Below, in pieces: positions 1-8,052 of a stretch of 29,462 nt of DNA. Where the stretch lies: positions 1 to 29,462 of the forward strand of contig JBBQRS010000061.1 in the NCBI GenBank assembly GCA_038214535.1, written 5' to 3'. Below the pieces are notes generated by a model, which had not been told where the DNA came from, searched no databases, and saw nothing but the letters and a program-made list of their open reading frames with translations. How positions within the stretch are numbered: the first letter of the stretch is position 1; every line of letters starts with the position of its first letter. The DNA comes from JBBQRS01 sp038214535. GTDB lineage: Bacteria; Chloroflexota; Anaerolineae; CG2-30-64-16. The position numbers were made by a program, and so were the translations under genes.

Positions 1-1265
1 GCGCTCGACGTGCCGGAGAACTGGTCGGTGTACCACAGGTCTTCGTCCGCGCCGCCTTGCAGGTCGCCGTAGCCGGTGGTGGTGACCTCGCGGCCCCAGC
101 CCTGCGCGTCAATCAGCGCGCCGTAGTTCGAGAACTCCAGCCGCGAGCGGTCGGGGCCGTGATCGCTGTCATGCGTGCCGGGCGGCGGCGCGCCCGCGCC
201 CACCATGACGGCCCCCGAATCGCGGTTCGCGCGCTTGAAGGGGTTGGTCCAACCGGCGGGGAAGCCCGCCGCGGGCGCGTCGTACACCGCATCGTCCAGG
301 TCTTCCGCGCCGTTGCCCGCGGCCTCCACCACGATCACCCCCTTGCCCACGGCGTAGCGGATCGCGTCGAAGTCGTCGGGCCACCACTCGATGGCGATGT
401 AGCCGCGCTGATCCGCGCGCGACTGGAGGTTGAAGCGCGGGCCGGGCCGGTGCAGCTCCAGCAGGAGGATGTCGCCGGGGTCGAGCATGTCCGCGGCCTG
501 GCGGATGGCCGCCGCCGAGCCCAGCCCGCCGAAGATCGAGATCGCGCGCACGTTGGCGTCGGGGCAGATCCCCGTCACGCCGATCCCGTTGCGGTCGGCC
601 CCGATGACGCCGATCACCGCCGTGCCGTGGTTGCGCCACGCCTGGCTGTTCGGCTGCACGCCGCCCACCGCGCCGCCCTGGTTCTGCAGCAGGTCCTCGT
701 GCGAGAAGCGCCATTCCCCCTCGATGTCAATGATCCGCACGCCCGCGCCGCCGCCGCCGGGCAGCGTCCACGCGTAGCGCGCATCCACGCCCGCGGGCGC
801 GGCGTCCAGATAGCCCTGGCGCGCCGTGAAGTCGGGCGTGACGGGCGGCGCGGGGGCGGCGTCGGCCTCCATGTCGTTGATCTGCGCCGGTTCGGCGGGC
901 GGCTTGACATAAGCCGCCTCGACCATCGGCAGCCGGTTGAGCTGCGTGGCGAGGCCGTCGAGCTTCTCGTCGGGCGCGTCGACGCGGTAGTACATGGCGA
1001 GATCGGGCGTCCGCGCGTCCGATTCGCTCTCGGCGTCGTCCATCATGCGCTGCACGCGGCTCTGGCTCGCGCCGAACAGGGGGGTCATGCTTGCGCCGGC
1101 GCGCGCGAGCAGCGCCGCCACGGGGTCGAGCGCCCAGCCCGCGCTGGGTGCGCCGCCGGCCTGGCCCGAAGGCTCGACGGCGATCACGATCAGTTCGCGT
1201 TCGGTGGGGTAAACCGGTTCCTGGGCCGCGCGCGGCTGCGCTGAGGCTTTCCGTTTCTCGGCCAT
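1..1265 (-). CDS. S8 family (subtilisin-like) serine peptidase, 3' end beyond window
   Basis: This is the first 421 codons of a subtilase; the frame is open to the left edge, so the C-terminus is missing. The start is the ATG at 1265-1263. All catalytic elements are visible in family order: Asp in RIIDIEG, His in NHGTAVIGVIG, the oxyanion Asn in EAAGNG, and Ser in GTSSA at the extreme edge (about positions 3-15). The N-terminal 120 residues (RELIVIAVEP to VEAAYVKPPAEP) look like a pro-region. No signal peptide is seen, so the protein is cytoplasmic or leaves by an unusual route. The pro-region end resembles the small protein encoded immediately upstream at 1402-1689. Family assignment is firm; substrate and role are unknown. 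Confidence 0.9.
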   Translation of the reverse strand, partial: MAEKRKASAQPRAAQEPVYPTERELIVIAVEPSGQAGGAPSAGWALDPVAALLARAGASMTPLFGASQSRVQRMMDDAESESDARTPDLAMYYRVDAPDEKLDGLATQLNRLPMVEAAYVKPPAEPAQINDMEADAAPAPPVTPDFTARQGYLDAAPAGVDARYAWTLPGGGGAGVRIIDIEGEWRFSHEDLLQNQGGAVGGVQPNSQAWRNHGTAVIGVIGADRNGIGVTGICPDANVRAISIFGGLGSAAAIRQAADMLDPGDILLLELHRPGPRFNLQSRADQRGYIAIEWWPDDFDAIRYAVGKGVIVVEAAGNGAEDLDDAVYDAPAAGFPAGWTNPFKRANRDSGAVMVGAGAPPPGTHDSDHGPDRSRLEFSNYGALIDAQGWGREVTTTGYGDLQGGADEDLWYTDQFSGTSS

Positions 1266-1297
1266 GAAGGGTGATCCTTTACGTCGGGTGAGTTAAG

Positions 1298-1404
1298 GAA
1301 TCTATCCGGAAGTTCATCTACCACGGAAAACACGGAATACACGGAAAAAATCTATCTTTTTCTTCTTCCGTGTATTCCGTGTATTCCGTGGTTCATAGAT
1401 TCTA
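1298..1404. repeat. Palindromic CACGGAA-family element with GAATCTAT ends
   Basis: A long hairpin (about 1320-1393) of CACGGAA units is flanked by the inverted ends GAATCTATCC (1298-1307) and ATAGATTCTA (1395-1404). Related copies lie at 15001-15070 and 24838-25066. The right end supplies the TAG stop codon of the gene at 1402-1689. It lies between two - strand genes and could also act as a terminator. Confidence 0.8.
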
Positions 1405-1689
1405 CGGTGTGGGCATCTCGTCGGCGGGTTTGACGTAGGCCGCCTCGATCCGGGTGCTGCGGCGCAGGCGGGTCAACACCTCGTGCGCCGTCGCCTCATC
1501 CGTGACGTTCGCGTAGTAATAGGTACACAGCACAGCGTCGTGTGCGTTCGGGTGCATCGGGCGCAGCGTGACGCCGTACTCCTCCTCGACGGTGCGAAAC
1601 ACCGCGGGCGGCGCAACGTCGCTCGCCGCGCGCGTCGTGCGCGTCGCCTGCGGCGTCTGCCGCGGCCTCACCTGCACAATTACTTCCAC
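1402..1689 (-). CDS. Small protein resembling a subtilase pro-region (stand-alone inhibitor/chaperone candidate)
   Basis: The product is about 95 residues. I chose the GTG at 1689 because GGGAGG lies 5 nt upstream; an in-frame ATG at 1707 has no good ribosome site. Its C-terminus, RIEAAYVKPADEMPTP, closely matches the end of the pro-region of the downstream S8 peptidase (MVEAAYVKPPAEP). Both proteins start with a beta-strand-rich segment (VEVIVQVRP here, ELIVIAVEP there). Subtilase pro-regions (I9 type) are folding chaperones and inhibitors, and free-standing copies are known in other lineages. I infer that this one modulates the adjacent protease. The frame is real by ribosome site and homology to the neighbour; the function is inferred. 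Confidence 0.7.
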   Translation of the reverse strand: MEVIVQVRPRQTPQATRTTRAASDVAPPAVFRTVEEEYGVTLRPMHPNAHDAVLCTYYYANVTDEATAHEVLTRLRRSTRIEAAYVKPADEMPTP

Positions 1690-1768
1690 AGGAACCTCCC
1701 GGCCCATGCAATCAGGGTCTGCCTTAAGTATAGCGATCCGCCGCGGTGAACAATGTAAGCGGGATTAC

Positions 1769-1853
1769 GGGGCAGGGCAACGGATGGAAGCAGATAAGCG
1801 GATGGGTCTCCGTCGTCATCCGCTTATCCGTTTTCATCCGTTGCCCCGCCCCC
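1769..1853. repeat. Long inverted repeat (GGGCAACGGATG / CATCCGTTGCCC)
   Basis: The arms GGGGCAGGGCAACGGATG and CATCCGTTGCCCCGCCCC, with inner GATAAGCGGATG / CATCCGCTTATC, form a large stem. A related copy starts near 23444. The repeat encodes the last residues and the TAA stop (1824-1826) of the STAND fragment, so it lies partly within the coding sequence. It may serve as a transcript end. Confidence 0.75.
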
Positions 1854-3020
1854 ATACGCCGCGGCGACCCCGACCGCACGGCAACGGCGCAGGAGTGCGG
1901 CGTGCTGTTCCACCATCTCGTTGCCGGGGTTCGCCTCTACCAGCATCCCCATGACCGCCTCCGCCGCATCGGTGAGCAAATCCCCCTGATGTTCGGTGAT
2001 ATATTGCTCCGAACTTGCCCAATCCGGCGTCTGCATCCATGCGGCGAGCAGGTTCGCCAGCCGTTGCCCTTCCTCCGGCGGCGGGACGACCGGCGCGGCC
2101 GCCAGCCATTCCGGGATCGGTTGCCCGCCCGTGATCTCCGCCCACCACGCGGCAAAGGCCTCTGCGCCGAAGGCGCGCACGATCTCGTCCCGAATGCCGC
2201 GCAGGACGCGCGCGCCGATCTCGAGATAGACGGGATGCTGAACCGCCGCGAACAACGCTACTGCCTGAACAGCGTCGGCGAGGGCCTGGCGCAGCCGCGC
2301 GCCGCGGTCTTCGCCCTGGACGGTGGCCAGGTCGCTGTACGCGTTGGCGCGCGTGCCCAGCGCGCGGGCCACGGTCTCGGGCTCGCCGCGCTCGTCCGCC
2401 AGCGCGACGGCGCGTTCGGCGGCGGCCGCGCGCTCACGCGCCGCGCCGAATTGCGCCAGCAGATTCGCGCTCTCGCCCAGCAGCGCCAGCAGCATCTTCA
2501 GCGCACCCGCCTCCCCGGCCCACGCCAGCGCGGCGAGGATCTGCGGCAGGTCGGCGCGCATAGTGGGGAAGTGCCCGCCCTCGTCAGCTTCACGCATCGC
2601 GGCCAGATAATGCGCCGCGTGGCGGGCGCGGGCATCGGCTTGCTCATCGGTCTCCAGCAGCAATGCGCGAGTGTAGGCGTGCAGCGGGCCGTTCAGGGTA
2701 TAGCGAACTGCGGAGTTCGCTTCCGCTGCCGTACCGAAGGATGAACGGGCGAGCTCCACCAGCCCCAGCGCGACCAGTTCCATCAGCGCGTTGTGTGCGT
2801 CGTGCAGATCGTCGGCGGCCCAGACCGCCGCAACGGCTGCCTCGTCGAAGCTGCCGTTCTCGGCAAAGGCCCCGAGGGCGCGGAAGCGGCGCTGAAGCTC
2901 GGCGCGGCGGATGCTATCACCTAGAAGATGAGTGTACCGAAACAGCAAACCGGCAATAGTTTCATCACTCTTTGAAGCCTGAAATTCGATTGATGAATCA
3001 TCCACTTTCCACACCTTCAA
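1824..3020 (-). CDS. STAND-associated winged-helix plus helical-repeat protein (C-terminal part of a split TIR-NB-ARC protein)
   Basis: The product is about 398 residues from a TTG at 3020, 4 nt after the stop of the TIR-NB-ARC gene and in another frame. Residues about 40-140 (AELQRRFRALGAFAENGSF onward) duplicate the winged-helix segment at the end of the upstream protein (AELQRCFRALVAFAENGSF). The rest is Ala/Leu/Glu-rich helical sequence of the TPR-like kind that serves as sensor in STAND proteins. No NTPase or TIR motif is present. The frame stays open for about 25 nt upstream of the TTG, so a one-base shift in 3027-3048 would join it to the upstream gene. It is either a separate sensor subunit or a frameshifted, internally duplicated gene. 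The first 30 codons are AT-rich compared with the surroundings. Confidence 0.7.
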   Translation of the reverse strand: MKVWKVDDSSIEFQASKSDETIAGLLFRYTHLLGDSIRRAELQRRFRALGAFAENGSFDEAAVAAVWAADDLHDAHNALMELVALGLVELARSSFGTAAEANSAVRYTLNGPLHAYTRALLLETDEQADARARHAAHYLAAMREADEGGHFPTMRADLPQILAALAWAGEAGALKMLLALLGESANLLAQFGAARERAAAAERAVALADERGEPETVARALGTRANAYSDLATVQGEDRGARLRQALADAVQAVALFAAVQHPVYLEIGARVLRGIRDEIVRAFGAEAFAAWWAEITGGQPIPEWLAAAPVVPPPEEGQRLANLLAAWMQTPDWASSEQYITEHQGDLLTDAAEAVMGMLVEANPGNEMVEQHAALLRRCRAVGVAAAYGGGATDENG

Positions 3021-3024
3021 TTTC

Positions 3025-5334
3025 TCAACCAGAGGAACTAGCAGATATCAGCAGATTGAATTCCTCAAGTTTGGAATAAGCACTGACAAATAATGTCGTT
3101 ATCCGTGAATCGCTTGGGAACAGCGGTGAACGATCATACGCAGCCTTCAATTGAGGTTGATCTTCCAGAGATAACTGGGCGGTGTTCGTCACATAATAGG
3201 TAGTATGACGTCGTTCGGCAGTTATTATCTCTTCTTCAGTTGACAGAGCCTTTGCATAGAGGCGCAGCAGGCCGTGCAGGGCATAGCGATCTGCCGAGTT
3301 TGCTTCCGCCAGCGCATCCTCCGACGCGGAGGGGCGCTCCACCAACCCAAGGGCGACCAGCTCCATCAGCGCGTCGTGCGCGTAATGTGGATCGGCGGCG
3401 GCCCAAACCGTCACAAGGGCCTCCTCGTCGAAGCTGCCATTCTCGGCAAAGGCCACTAGGGCGCGAAAGCAGCGTTGTAGTTCGGCGCGGTGCGCGGTGC
3501 GGCGGGCGCGTACCTCCTCGTTCGGCGCAGCATCCGGCTCCGGCCCCAGCGCGTCATAGCTCAATGAGAGGGAGACCTCCAGGTTGCGCTCGCGATCCTC
3601 GCCCACGTTCAGCGCTGCGAAGGGGTTCTGCTCCTTGCGCTGCTTGATCCGTTCCAGCAGGATCGGCGCGTAGTCCGGGCCGTCGCGGTCCTTGTCGAGG
3701 CGCCGGGCGGCCAGCGCGATGGCGTGCGTGTGCCCGCCTAGCGCCTCCGCAATCGCGCGATGCGTCTCCTTGTGCGGGTAATCCGTCTCTGGGTCCAGCT
3801 CCAGCCGCCGAGCGACCAGCGCCACGCCCTCGTCAGGCGTCAGGTAATCTATCTGAACGCGGTTCCCCTGCGGCAGGCTCAGGTCGCCGGCGAGGGTGGA
3901 GAGGCGCGTGGTGATGAGATAACGCAGGCCGGGACCCTGGATCAGGCACGCCTCGACCGGCCCGCACTCCCACACGTCATCGAAGACGATCAGCGCGCGC
4001 TTGCCCTGGAGCAGCGCCGTGAGTTGCGCCGGGTTGCCGGCATCCGCGCCCGTCAGCCCGAACGCCTCGCCGACTCGGGCGCGCAGCCCCTCGACGCTTA
4101 ACCTCGGTCCTACGGTGATCCACGCCACACCGTCGGGGCAGGCGCGCCGCACCTCGCAATCCCGCGCGGTCAGCGCCGCCAATACTGTCTTGCCCAGCCC
4201 GCCGGGCGCATGCACCGCGGTGATCGCCGCGCGCCCCTCCACCACGACGAGGCGATGGTCGTCCGGACGCAGCGCTGTCTTGATCCGGGTTACCTTTTCC
4301 GTCCGCGGCAGCGCGCCTGTCGGCGGCAAGGGTGGGTCCCTACGGAAGGGGCCGGGCAGGGCGTCTTCTTGCAGTCGCTTCAGAAGTTCGGGCCAGGCCG
4401 CGTCGAAGTCACCGCGCAGGTCGAGCGCGTTCAGGTCGCGGATGTCGGGTGTAAGGCTGGTTGCGAAGTCGCCGCCCGCCAGCACCGGCGTCACGGGGAT
4501 GCACATCTTATGCGCGTGTGCGCGCTCGGCGCGGCACCACTCGGAGGCGGGATAGTTCGGACCGCAAATGGCGATGAACCGACCCGCCTGCTCCACGGCT
4601 TGCGCCAATTCGGCCGGGAACGGAACGCCGCGGCTGGGCAGGTCGTGCAGGTCGAGCCAGGGGGTGAACCCTTCGTCACGCAGCGCGCGGTAGAGGCGCT
4701 GGACGAGGCAATCCGGGTCGCGCCCGCCGTCCGCGAAGTCTTTGCGCGCATAGGAGATGAAGACGGTGGGCCGCGCGGACTGCCCTTCGCGCCCGCCTTC
4801 GAGGAGTTGTACGATGTAGGCCAACTGGCCCGCCTGTGCGGCGAACTCCGGGCGCAACTCGCCCATCACCGCCTGCGCCGTCTTCCCGGCGATCAGGTCG
4901 GGCATCGCGGCCAGTTCGGCGGTCAACCGCTGCCAACGGTCGTCCCCGGCGTCACCCCAGGCGGCGCGCGCCGCCTCCAGCGCGTCGAACTGAATCAGCA
5001 CTTTACGCAACTCGCCGGGATCGCCGCCCGCCCGCAGGTACGCGTCTACCCGCCCGGTGAACTCCGCGGTCAGTTCGTCTTCGGTCTTCGCCGTGAACGC
5101 GCCCATGTTCCCGATCGCGCTCGCCATCTGGTTGATGCCGATGGCGGCGGCCAACGACATGAGGGCAGCGGGGATCGCCTCGGGGATCAGCGGGCCGGGC
5201 GCGGCCACCGCGGACGCAAGGCTCGCCCCCACGCAGAACGCGGAGGCATAGACGCCGGGCGTGGGCTTGTAGGCGCGCAGGCGGTCGAGCAGGTTCTTCT
5301 TCTGTGGGTTCGTGTGGTCGGCGGGTTTGGGCAT
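3025..5334 (-). CDS. TIR-NB-ARC STAND NTPase (NLR-like), possibly truncated
   Basis: The product is 769 residues. Residues 25-75 hold two hydrophobic stretches that could form a membrane hairpin. A TIR domain (about 188-325) begins PTVFISYARKDF and has a candidate catalytic Glu270 in SEWCRAE. The NB-ARC part follows, with Walker A APGGLGKT (376-383), Walker B LIVFDDVW (448-455), an LITTR sensor (473-477) and a GLPL-like segment GGHTHAIALAA. A winged helix follows (about 627-720). The protein then ends in AT-rich sequence without the usual repeat sensor, which is found in the next frame. Bacterial TIR-STAND proteins typically deplete NAD+ or signal on phage infection, so a defence role is likely but inferred. 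A TTGCCG/TATGAT promoter lies just upstream. Confidence 0.88.
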   Translation of the reverse strand: MPKPADHTNPQKKNLLDRLRAYKPTPGVYASAFCVGASLASAVAAPGPLIPEAIPAALMSLAAAIGINQMASAIGNMGAFTAKTEDELTAEFTGRVDAYLRAGGDPGELRKVLIQFDALEAARAAWGDAGDDRWQRLTAELAAMPDLIAGKTAQAVMGELRPEFAAQAGQLAYIVQLLEGGREGQSARPTVFISYARKDFADGGRDPDCLVQRLYRALRDEGFTPWLDLHDLPSRGVPFPAELAQAVEQAGRFIAICGPNYPASEWCRAERAHAHKMCIPVTPVLAGGDFATSLTPDIRDLNALDLRGDFDAAWPELLKRLQEDALPGPFRRDPPLPPTGALPRTEKVTRIKTALRPDDHRLVVVEGRAAITAVHAPGGLGKTVLAALTARDCEVRRACPDGVAWITVGPRLSVEGLRARVGEAFGLTGADAGNPAQLTALLQGKRALIVFDDVWECGPVEACLIQGPGLRYLITTRLSTLAGDLSLPQGNRVQIDYLTPDEGVALVARRLELDPETDYPHKETHRAIAEALGGHTHAIALAARRLDKDRDGPDYAPILLERIKQRKEQNPFAALNVGEDRERNLEVSLSLSYDALGPEPDAAPNEEVRARRTAHRAELQRCFRALVAFAENGSFDEEALVTVWAAADPHYAHDALMELVALGLVERPSASEDALAEANSADRYALHGLLRLYAKALSTEEEIITAERRHTTYYVTNTAQLSLEDQPQLKAAYDRSPLFPSDSRITTLFVSAYSKLEEFNLLISASSSG

Positions 5335-5378
5335 CGTTGCGACAACTCCCGTGGCGCGGACGCGGTCAGGTTGTGGGA

Positions 5379-5407
5379 ATCATAGCACGCGGCGCGGGCG
5401 GCGGCAA
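5379..5407 (-). promoter_or_regulatory. Sigma-70-type promoter for the TIR-NB-ARC gene
   Basis: On the - strand TTGCCG (5407-5402) and TATGAT (5384-5379) are separated by 17 nt, about 45 nt before the ATG. The match is moderate. Confidence 0.5.
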
Positions 5408-5430
5408 GCCGCGGCGCTCTCACGAGCGCA

Positions 5431-5649
5431 CTACTGGGTCACTTGTCTTGAGTATAGCCATTGTTGTGCGTCAAGGTCATGTCATGCTGAACGGGTCGAG
5501 TGGCCAACTCACACGACGACGAGACCTCAGTGAAGCATCTCGTCACGGCAGAGAGACCCTTCACTGGTGGCTCGCGGTGCCGTAACCTGTGTCGTTACCC
5601 CGTTCAGGGTGACAGCGAATGGCAAGAGCCGCGCCAAGTGACCCACTAC
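5431..5649. repeat. Nested dispersed repeat (GTCATGCTGAACG type) within outer inverted repeat
   Basis: The outer ends CTACTGGGTCACTTG (5431-5445) and CAAGTGACCCACTAC (5635-5649) match 13 of 15 as inverted repeats. Inside, 5481-5614 has the familiar pattern of a non-coding dispersed repeat, with GTCATGCTGAACGGG at one end and CCCGTTCAGGGTGAC at the other. I see no gene in 5408-5790; the stretch is repeat-derived. Confidence 0.65.
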
Positions 5650-5657
5650 GAACAGGC

Positions 5658-5793
5658 TAAACTCGATCCAGAGTGGAATCCACATTCAATATTCTTCGTA
5701 GTCGCGGCTTTAGCCGCCATGCGCGCACTCAGAGCGACTGAAGTCGCGACTACGAAGAACGCATCATGTGGATCTCATCGTGGAATCAGTTTA
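5658..5793. repeat. MITE-like element with ~50-nt imperfect terminal inverted repeats
   Basis: The ends TAAACTCGATCC... and ...GGAATCAGTTTA are inverted and extend inward about 50 nt to TTCTTCGTAGTCGCGGC / GTCGCGACTACGAAGAA. The right terminal three bases are the TAA stop codon of the DUF4332 gene. The core is a variant of the CTTCGTAGTGACGGC family. Confidence 0.75.
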
Positions 5794-6195
5794 GTAACTC
5801 ACCATGCGGGGCAGAGTGTTCGCCTGGGCGATCCAATCCGCGACCTGCGCGGCGGTGGGGAGGCGGCGCACGCGCGCCGTGGCCGCGTTCACCTCGACGA
5901 GTTTCTGGTATAGGTTTTCGGGGTTGCGCCGGGCCAGCTCGATCACCGTGTCTACCCCCGCGACCTCCAGCAGGTCGGCGTACTCCTCGCCGATGCCGCG
6001 GATGCGGTGCAGGTCGGCGCGGTTGACCCATTCGAGGATGGTGTGTTCGGAAAGGCCGCATTGCGCGGCCAACTGCCGGCGACCCGCGGGCATCCCCGCG
6101 GCTTCCAGCAGCTTCTCGACCGTGCGCACGTTCGCCGCGTACAGCTTCTCCGCGTTGTGGGGGCCGACTTTCTCGATGTATAGCACGTTGACCAT
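5791..6195 (-). CDS. DUF4332-type helix-hairpin-helix protein
   Basis: The product is 134 residues, starting at the ATG at 6195 (GGAGG 6 nt upstream). The N-terminus VNVLYIEKVGPHNAEKL and the second unit HRIRGIGEEYADLLEVAG are helix-hairpin-helix repeats of the kind in DUF4332 proteins, which are thought to bind DNA or nucleotides. The middle, RRQLAAQCGLSEHTILEWVNRADL, is typical of this small family. The C-terminal TARVRRLPTAAQVADWI is helical. It has its own promoter and is followed by a repeat that supplies its stop codon. Function is not established; family assignment is good. Confidence 0.78.
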   Translation of the reverse strand: MVNVLYIEKVGPHNAEKLYAANVRTVEKLLEAAGMPAGRRQLAAQCGLSEHTILEWVNRADLHRIRGIGEEYADLLEVAGVDTVIELARRNPENLYQKLVEVNAATARVRRLPTAAQVADWIAQANTLPRMVSY

Positions 6196-6287
6196 GAATG
6201 CCTCCGCTAAGGTGCATGGATGGACGGTTCTACTGCTCCACAACGTTGTGGGCGGAGACAAGCGCGCCGTCCGGGGTGATTGGCTAG

Positions 6288-6317
6288 AGTATATCGCGAG
6301 TGGGGAGGGGGCGTCAA
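6288..6317 (-). promoter_or_regulatory. Sigma-70-type promoter for the DUF4332 gene
   Basis: TTGACG (6317-6312) and TATACT (6293-6288) on the - strand have an 18-nt spacer and lie about 95 nt before the start codon. Confidence 0.6.
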
Positions 6318-6348
6318 GGAGGGGAATTAGGAATTACGAATTGAGAAT

Positions 6349-6405
6349 CACGAAAACGCCCGCGGAGTGCGCATCCACAGATGCGCACTCCGCGGGCGTT
6401 TCGTG
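6349..6405 (-). terminator. Long near-perfect hairpin, terminator candidate
   Basis: The arms CACGAAAACGCCCGCGGAG...GCATC (6349-6375) and GATGC...CTCCGCGGGCGTTTCGTG (6380-6405) pair over about 26 nt with one bulged A and a 4-nt loop. It lies just after the stop of the HlyD-like gene and before the promoter of the next gene, where a terminator is expected. The motif GGAGTGCGCATC recurs near 26110 and 29386, so it also belongs to a repeat family. Confidence 0.65.
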
Positions 6406-6431
6406 TTTTTCGCGGTCCAAACGCCTTCGCG

Positions 6432-7736
6432 TCAGTCCGCGAACCGCACCGCCGTGGTCATGTTCCAGCGCAGGCTTGGCTCGAAGCGCTCCGGCTCGAT
6501 CACCACCTGATAGGTGATGTCGCCCAGGCGATCCTCGCCCAGCGGGCGGATGCGGATGACCTTCCCGTCCAGTTGCAGGTCGGGCAGGGCGTCAAACTCG
6601 AGGTTCGCCGTGTCGCCGATATTGATCTTCGCAATGTCCAGCTCGGTCAGGTCGGTGGTCTCGATCAGCCACGCGCTTTGGTCGGCCAGCCAGATCAGCG
6701 GGACGCCGGGCGTGGCCTGCTCGCCGGGGTTCACGTCCACCCGCGCGATCTCACCCGCAAAGGGCGCCGTCAATTCTGTGTCGGCCAGGCTCGCCTTCGC
6801 CTGATCTACCCCCGCCTGCGCGGCCGCAACTTCGGCCTCCGCCGCAGCGACCAGCTCCGCCTTCGTGCCCGCCTGCACCAGCGCCAGTTGCGCATCGGCG
6901 CGGCGGATTTCCGCCTGCGCGGCGGCCAGATCGGCCGGGCGAGCCGTCGCCTTCAACGCGTCGAGTTGGGCCTGCGCACGCTGCACCCCGGCGCGTGCCC
7001 CGGCAATGTCCGCCGCGGTCGCCGGGTCATCCAGCGCCCGCAGTTGCGCCAGCGCCTGGTTATAGTTGTTGGTCGCCTGTTCCAATTGCAGCGCCTCGGG
7101 GCGCGCGCCGATGTCGGCCTGCCCCTTGACGCGGTCATAGCCGGCCTGGGCGATGCGCAATGCGGCGTCGGCGTTCGCAACAGCGGCCTGCGCCGCAATG
7201 CGCTGGTTGCTGTTCGGGCCTTCGGTGGTCTTCGCCAGCGCGGCGCGCGCCTGGGCCAGCCCGGCCTCCGCCGCGGCGATGTCCCCCGCGCTCGCGCCCG
7301 CTTCCAGCCGGTCATACCCGGCCTGCGCCGCGGCAACCGCGGCCTGCGCCGCCTCGATCTCTTGCGGCCGCGCCCCGGCCTTCAAATCCGCCAGGCGCGC
7401 CTGCGCCCCCGCCAACGCCGCTTCGGCCTGCGCCACGGCGGCGGCCTGCTGTTCGGCCTTGACGCGCAGCAACGGCTGTCCTGCGGTCACTGTGTCGCCC
7501 TCAGCCACCAGCACTTCCGCGACGACGCCGCCGCTGGGCAAGCTCAGCCGGGCCTGCTCCACGGGCACGACGACGCCCTCGACGTTAATGCGGCTATCAG
7601 TGCGTATCGGCGCGCTGATCGGCGTGGCCGCGCCATCCGCGGCCGGCGCCGTGGTGGAGGGAGCGGCCCCCCCGCACGCCGCCAGCGCCAGCGTCAATGC
7701 CACCAACAAGATCAAACCGAACCCTGTTTTTTTCAT
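6432..7736 (-). CDS. HlyD/RND-type periplasmic adaptor lipoprotein
   Basis: The product is 434 residues, starting at the ATG at 7736; an earlier TTG lacks support. The N-terminus MKKTGFGLILLVALTLALAAC is a lipoprotein signal with lipobox LAAC. A biotinyl-lipoyl-like half follows (VPSGG-type segment LPSGGVVAEVLVAEGDTV), then a very long Ala-rich coiled coil made of repeats such as AAQAAVAAAQAGYDRL, then the second lipoyl half (DTELTAPFAGEIARVDVNPG) and a beta-barrel. Such proteins connect an inner-membrane pump to the outside in efflux. No pump gene (ABC or RND) is adjacent on either side, so the partner is elsewhere. A near-consensus promoter overlapped by palindromes precedes it, which suggests repressor control. 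Confidence 0.88.
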   Translation of the reverse strand: MKKTGFGLILLVALTLALAACGGAAPSTTAPAADGAATPISAPIRTDSRINVEGVVVPVEQARLSLPSGGVVAEVLVAEGDTVTAGQPLLRVKAEQQAAAVAQAEAALAGAQARLADLKAGARPQEIEAAQAAVAAAQAGYDRLEAGASAGDIAAAEAGLAQARAALAKTTEGPNSNQRIAAQAAVANADAALRIAQAGYDRVKGQADIGARPEALQLEQATNNYNQALAQLRALDDPATAADIAGARAGVQRAQAQLDALKATARPADLAAAQAEIRRADAQLALVQAGTKAELVAAAEAEVAAAQAGVDQAKASLADTELTAPFAGEIARVDVNPGEQATPGVPLIWLADQSAWLIETTDLTELDIAKINIGDTANLEFDALPDLQLDGKVIRIRPLGEDRLGDITYQVVIEPERFEPSLRWNMTTAVRFAD

Positions 7737-7881
7737 CTGTGCTTTCTCTCCCCGCAATGAAGTTCACTACGGTACTCTACGCTCATGGTTGCGAATCGGT
7801 TGCGCGGGGCGACGATGACCTGCCTGCAATGCTTTCATTATAACCGCAAACGCGCAAAACACCGAAATCCTGAATACAGTT

Positions 7882-7976
7882 TGCAAAACGTTTGCATAAT
7901 CCGTGTCGCAGGAATGTGACCGCACGGTCATGTGACTGACCGGTCACATTATAGCGCGAGTGCAGCAGACTGTCAA
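7882..7976 (-). promoter_or_regulatory. Consensus promoter with TetR-like palindromic operators
   Basis: On the - strand TTGACA (7976-7971) and TATAAT (7953-7948) are exact consensus with a 17-nt spacer. Directly downstream lie two dyads, TGACCGGTCA and TGACCGTGCGGTCA, within a larger TGTGACCG...CGGTCACA palindrome (7915-7948). A further dyad TGCAAACGTTTTGCA lies at 7882-7896. The position over the start of transcription indicates repression. No TetR-family gene is in the window. Confidence 0.75.
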
Positions 7977-7983
7977 GAACGCA

Positions 7984-8018
7984 TAGAAACCCGGTTTCTC
8001 GCAGAAACCGGGTTTCTA
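7984..8018. terminator. Perfect 16-bp-arm hairpin (AGAAACCCGGTTTCT)
   Basis: TAGAAACCCGGTTTCT and AGAAACCGGGTTTCTA pair perfectly around CGC. It lies 3' of the 1718-residue gene, where a terminator belongs, and looks like a dispersed repeat. Confidence 0.6.
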
Positions 8019-8052
8019 GCTCCTTGTTTCCTTGTTTCCTTGTCTACTTGCC

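Noticed and set aside
57..1244. A 395-codon + strand open frame at the left end
   Set aside because: The - strand frame carries the full subtilase catalytic triad; this is its antisense shadow.
3020..3050. Programmed ribosomal frameshift joining the two STAND frames
   Set aside because: There is no clear slippery heptamer with a downstream structure; an ordinary indel or separate initiation is as likely.
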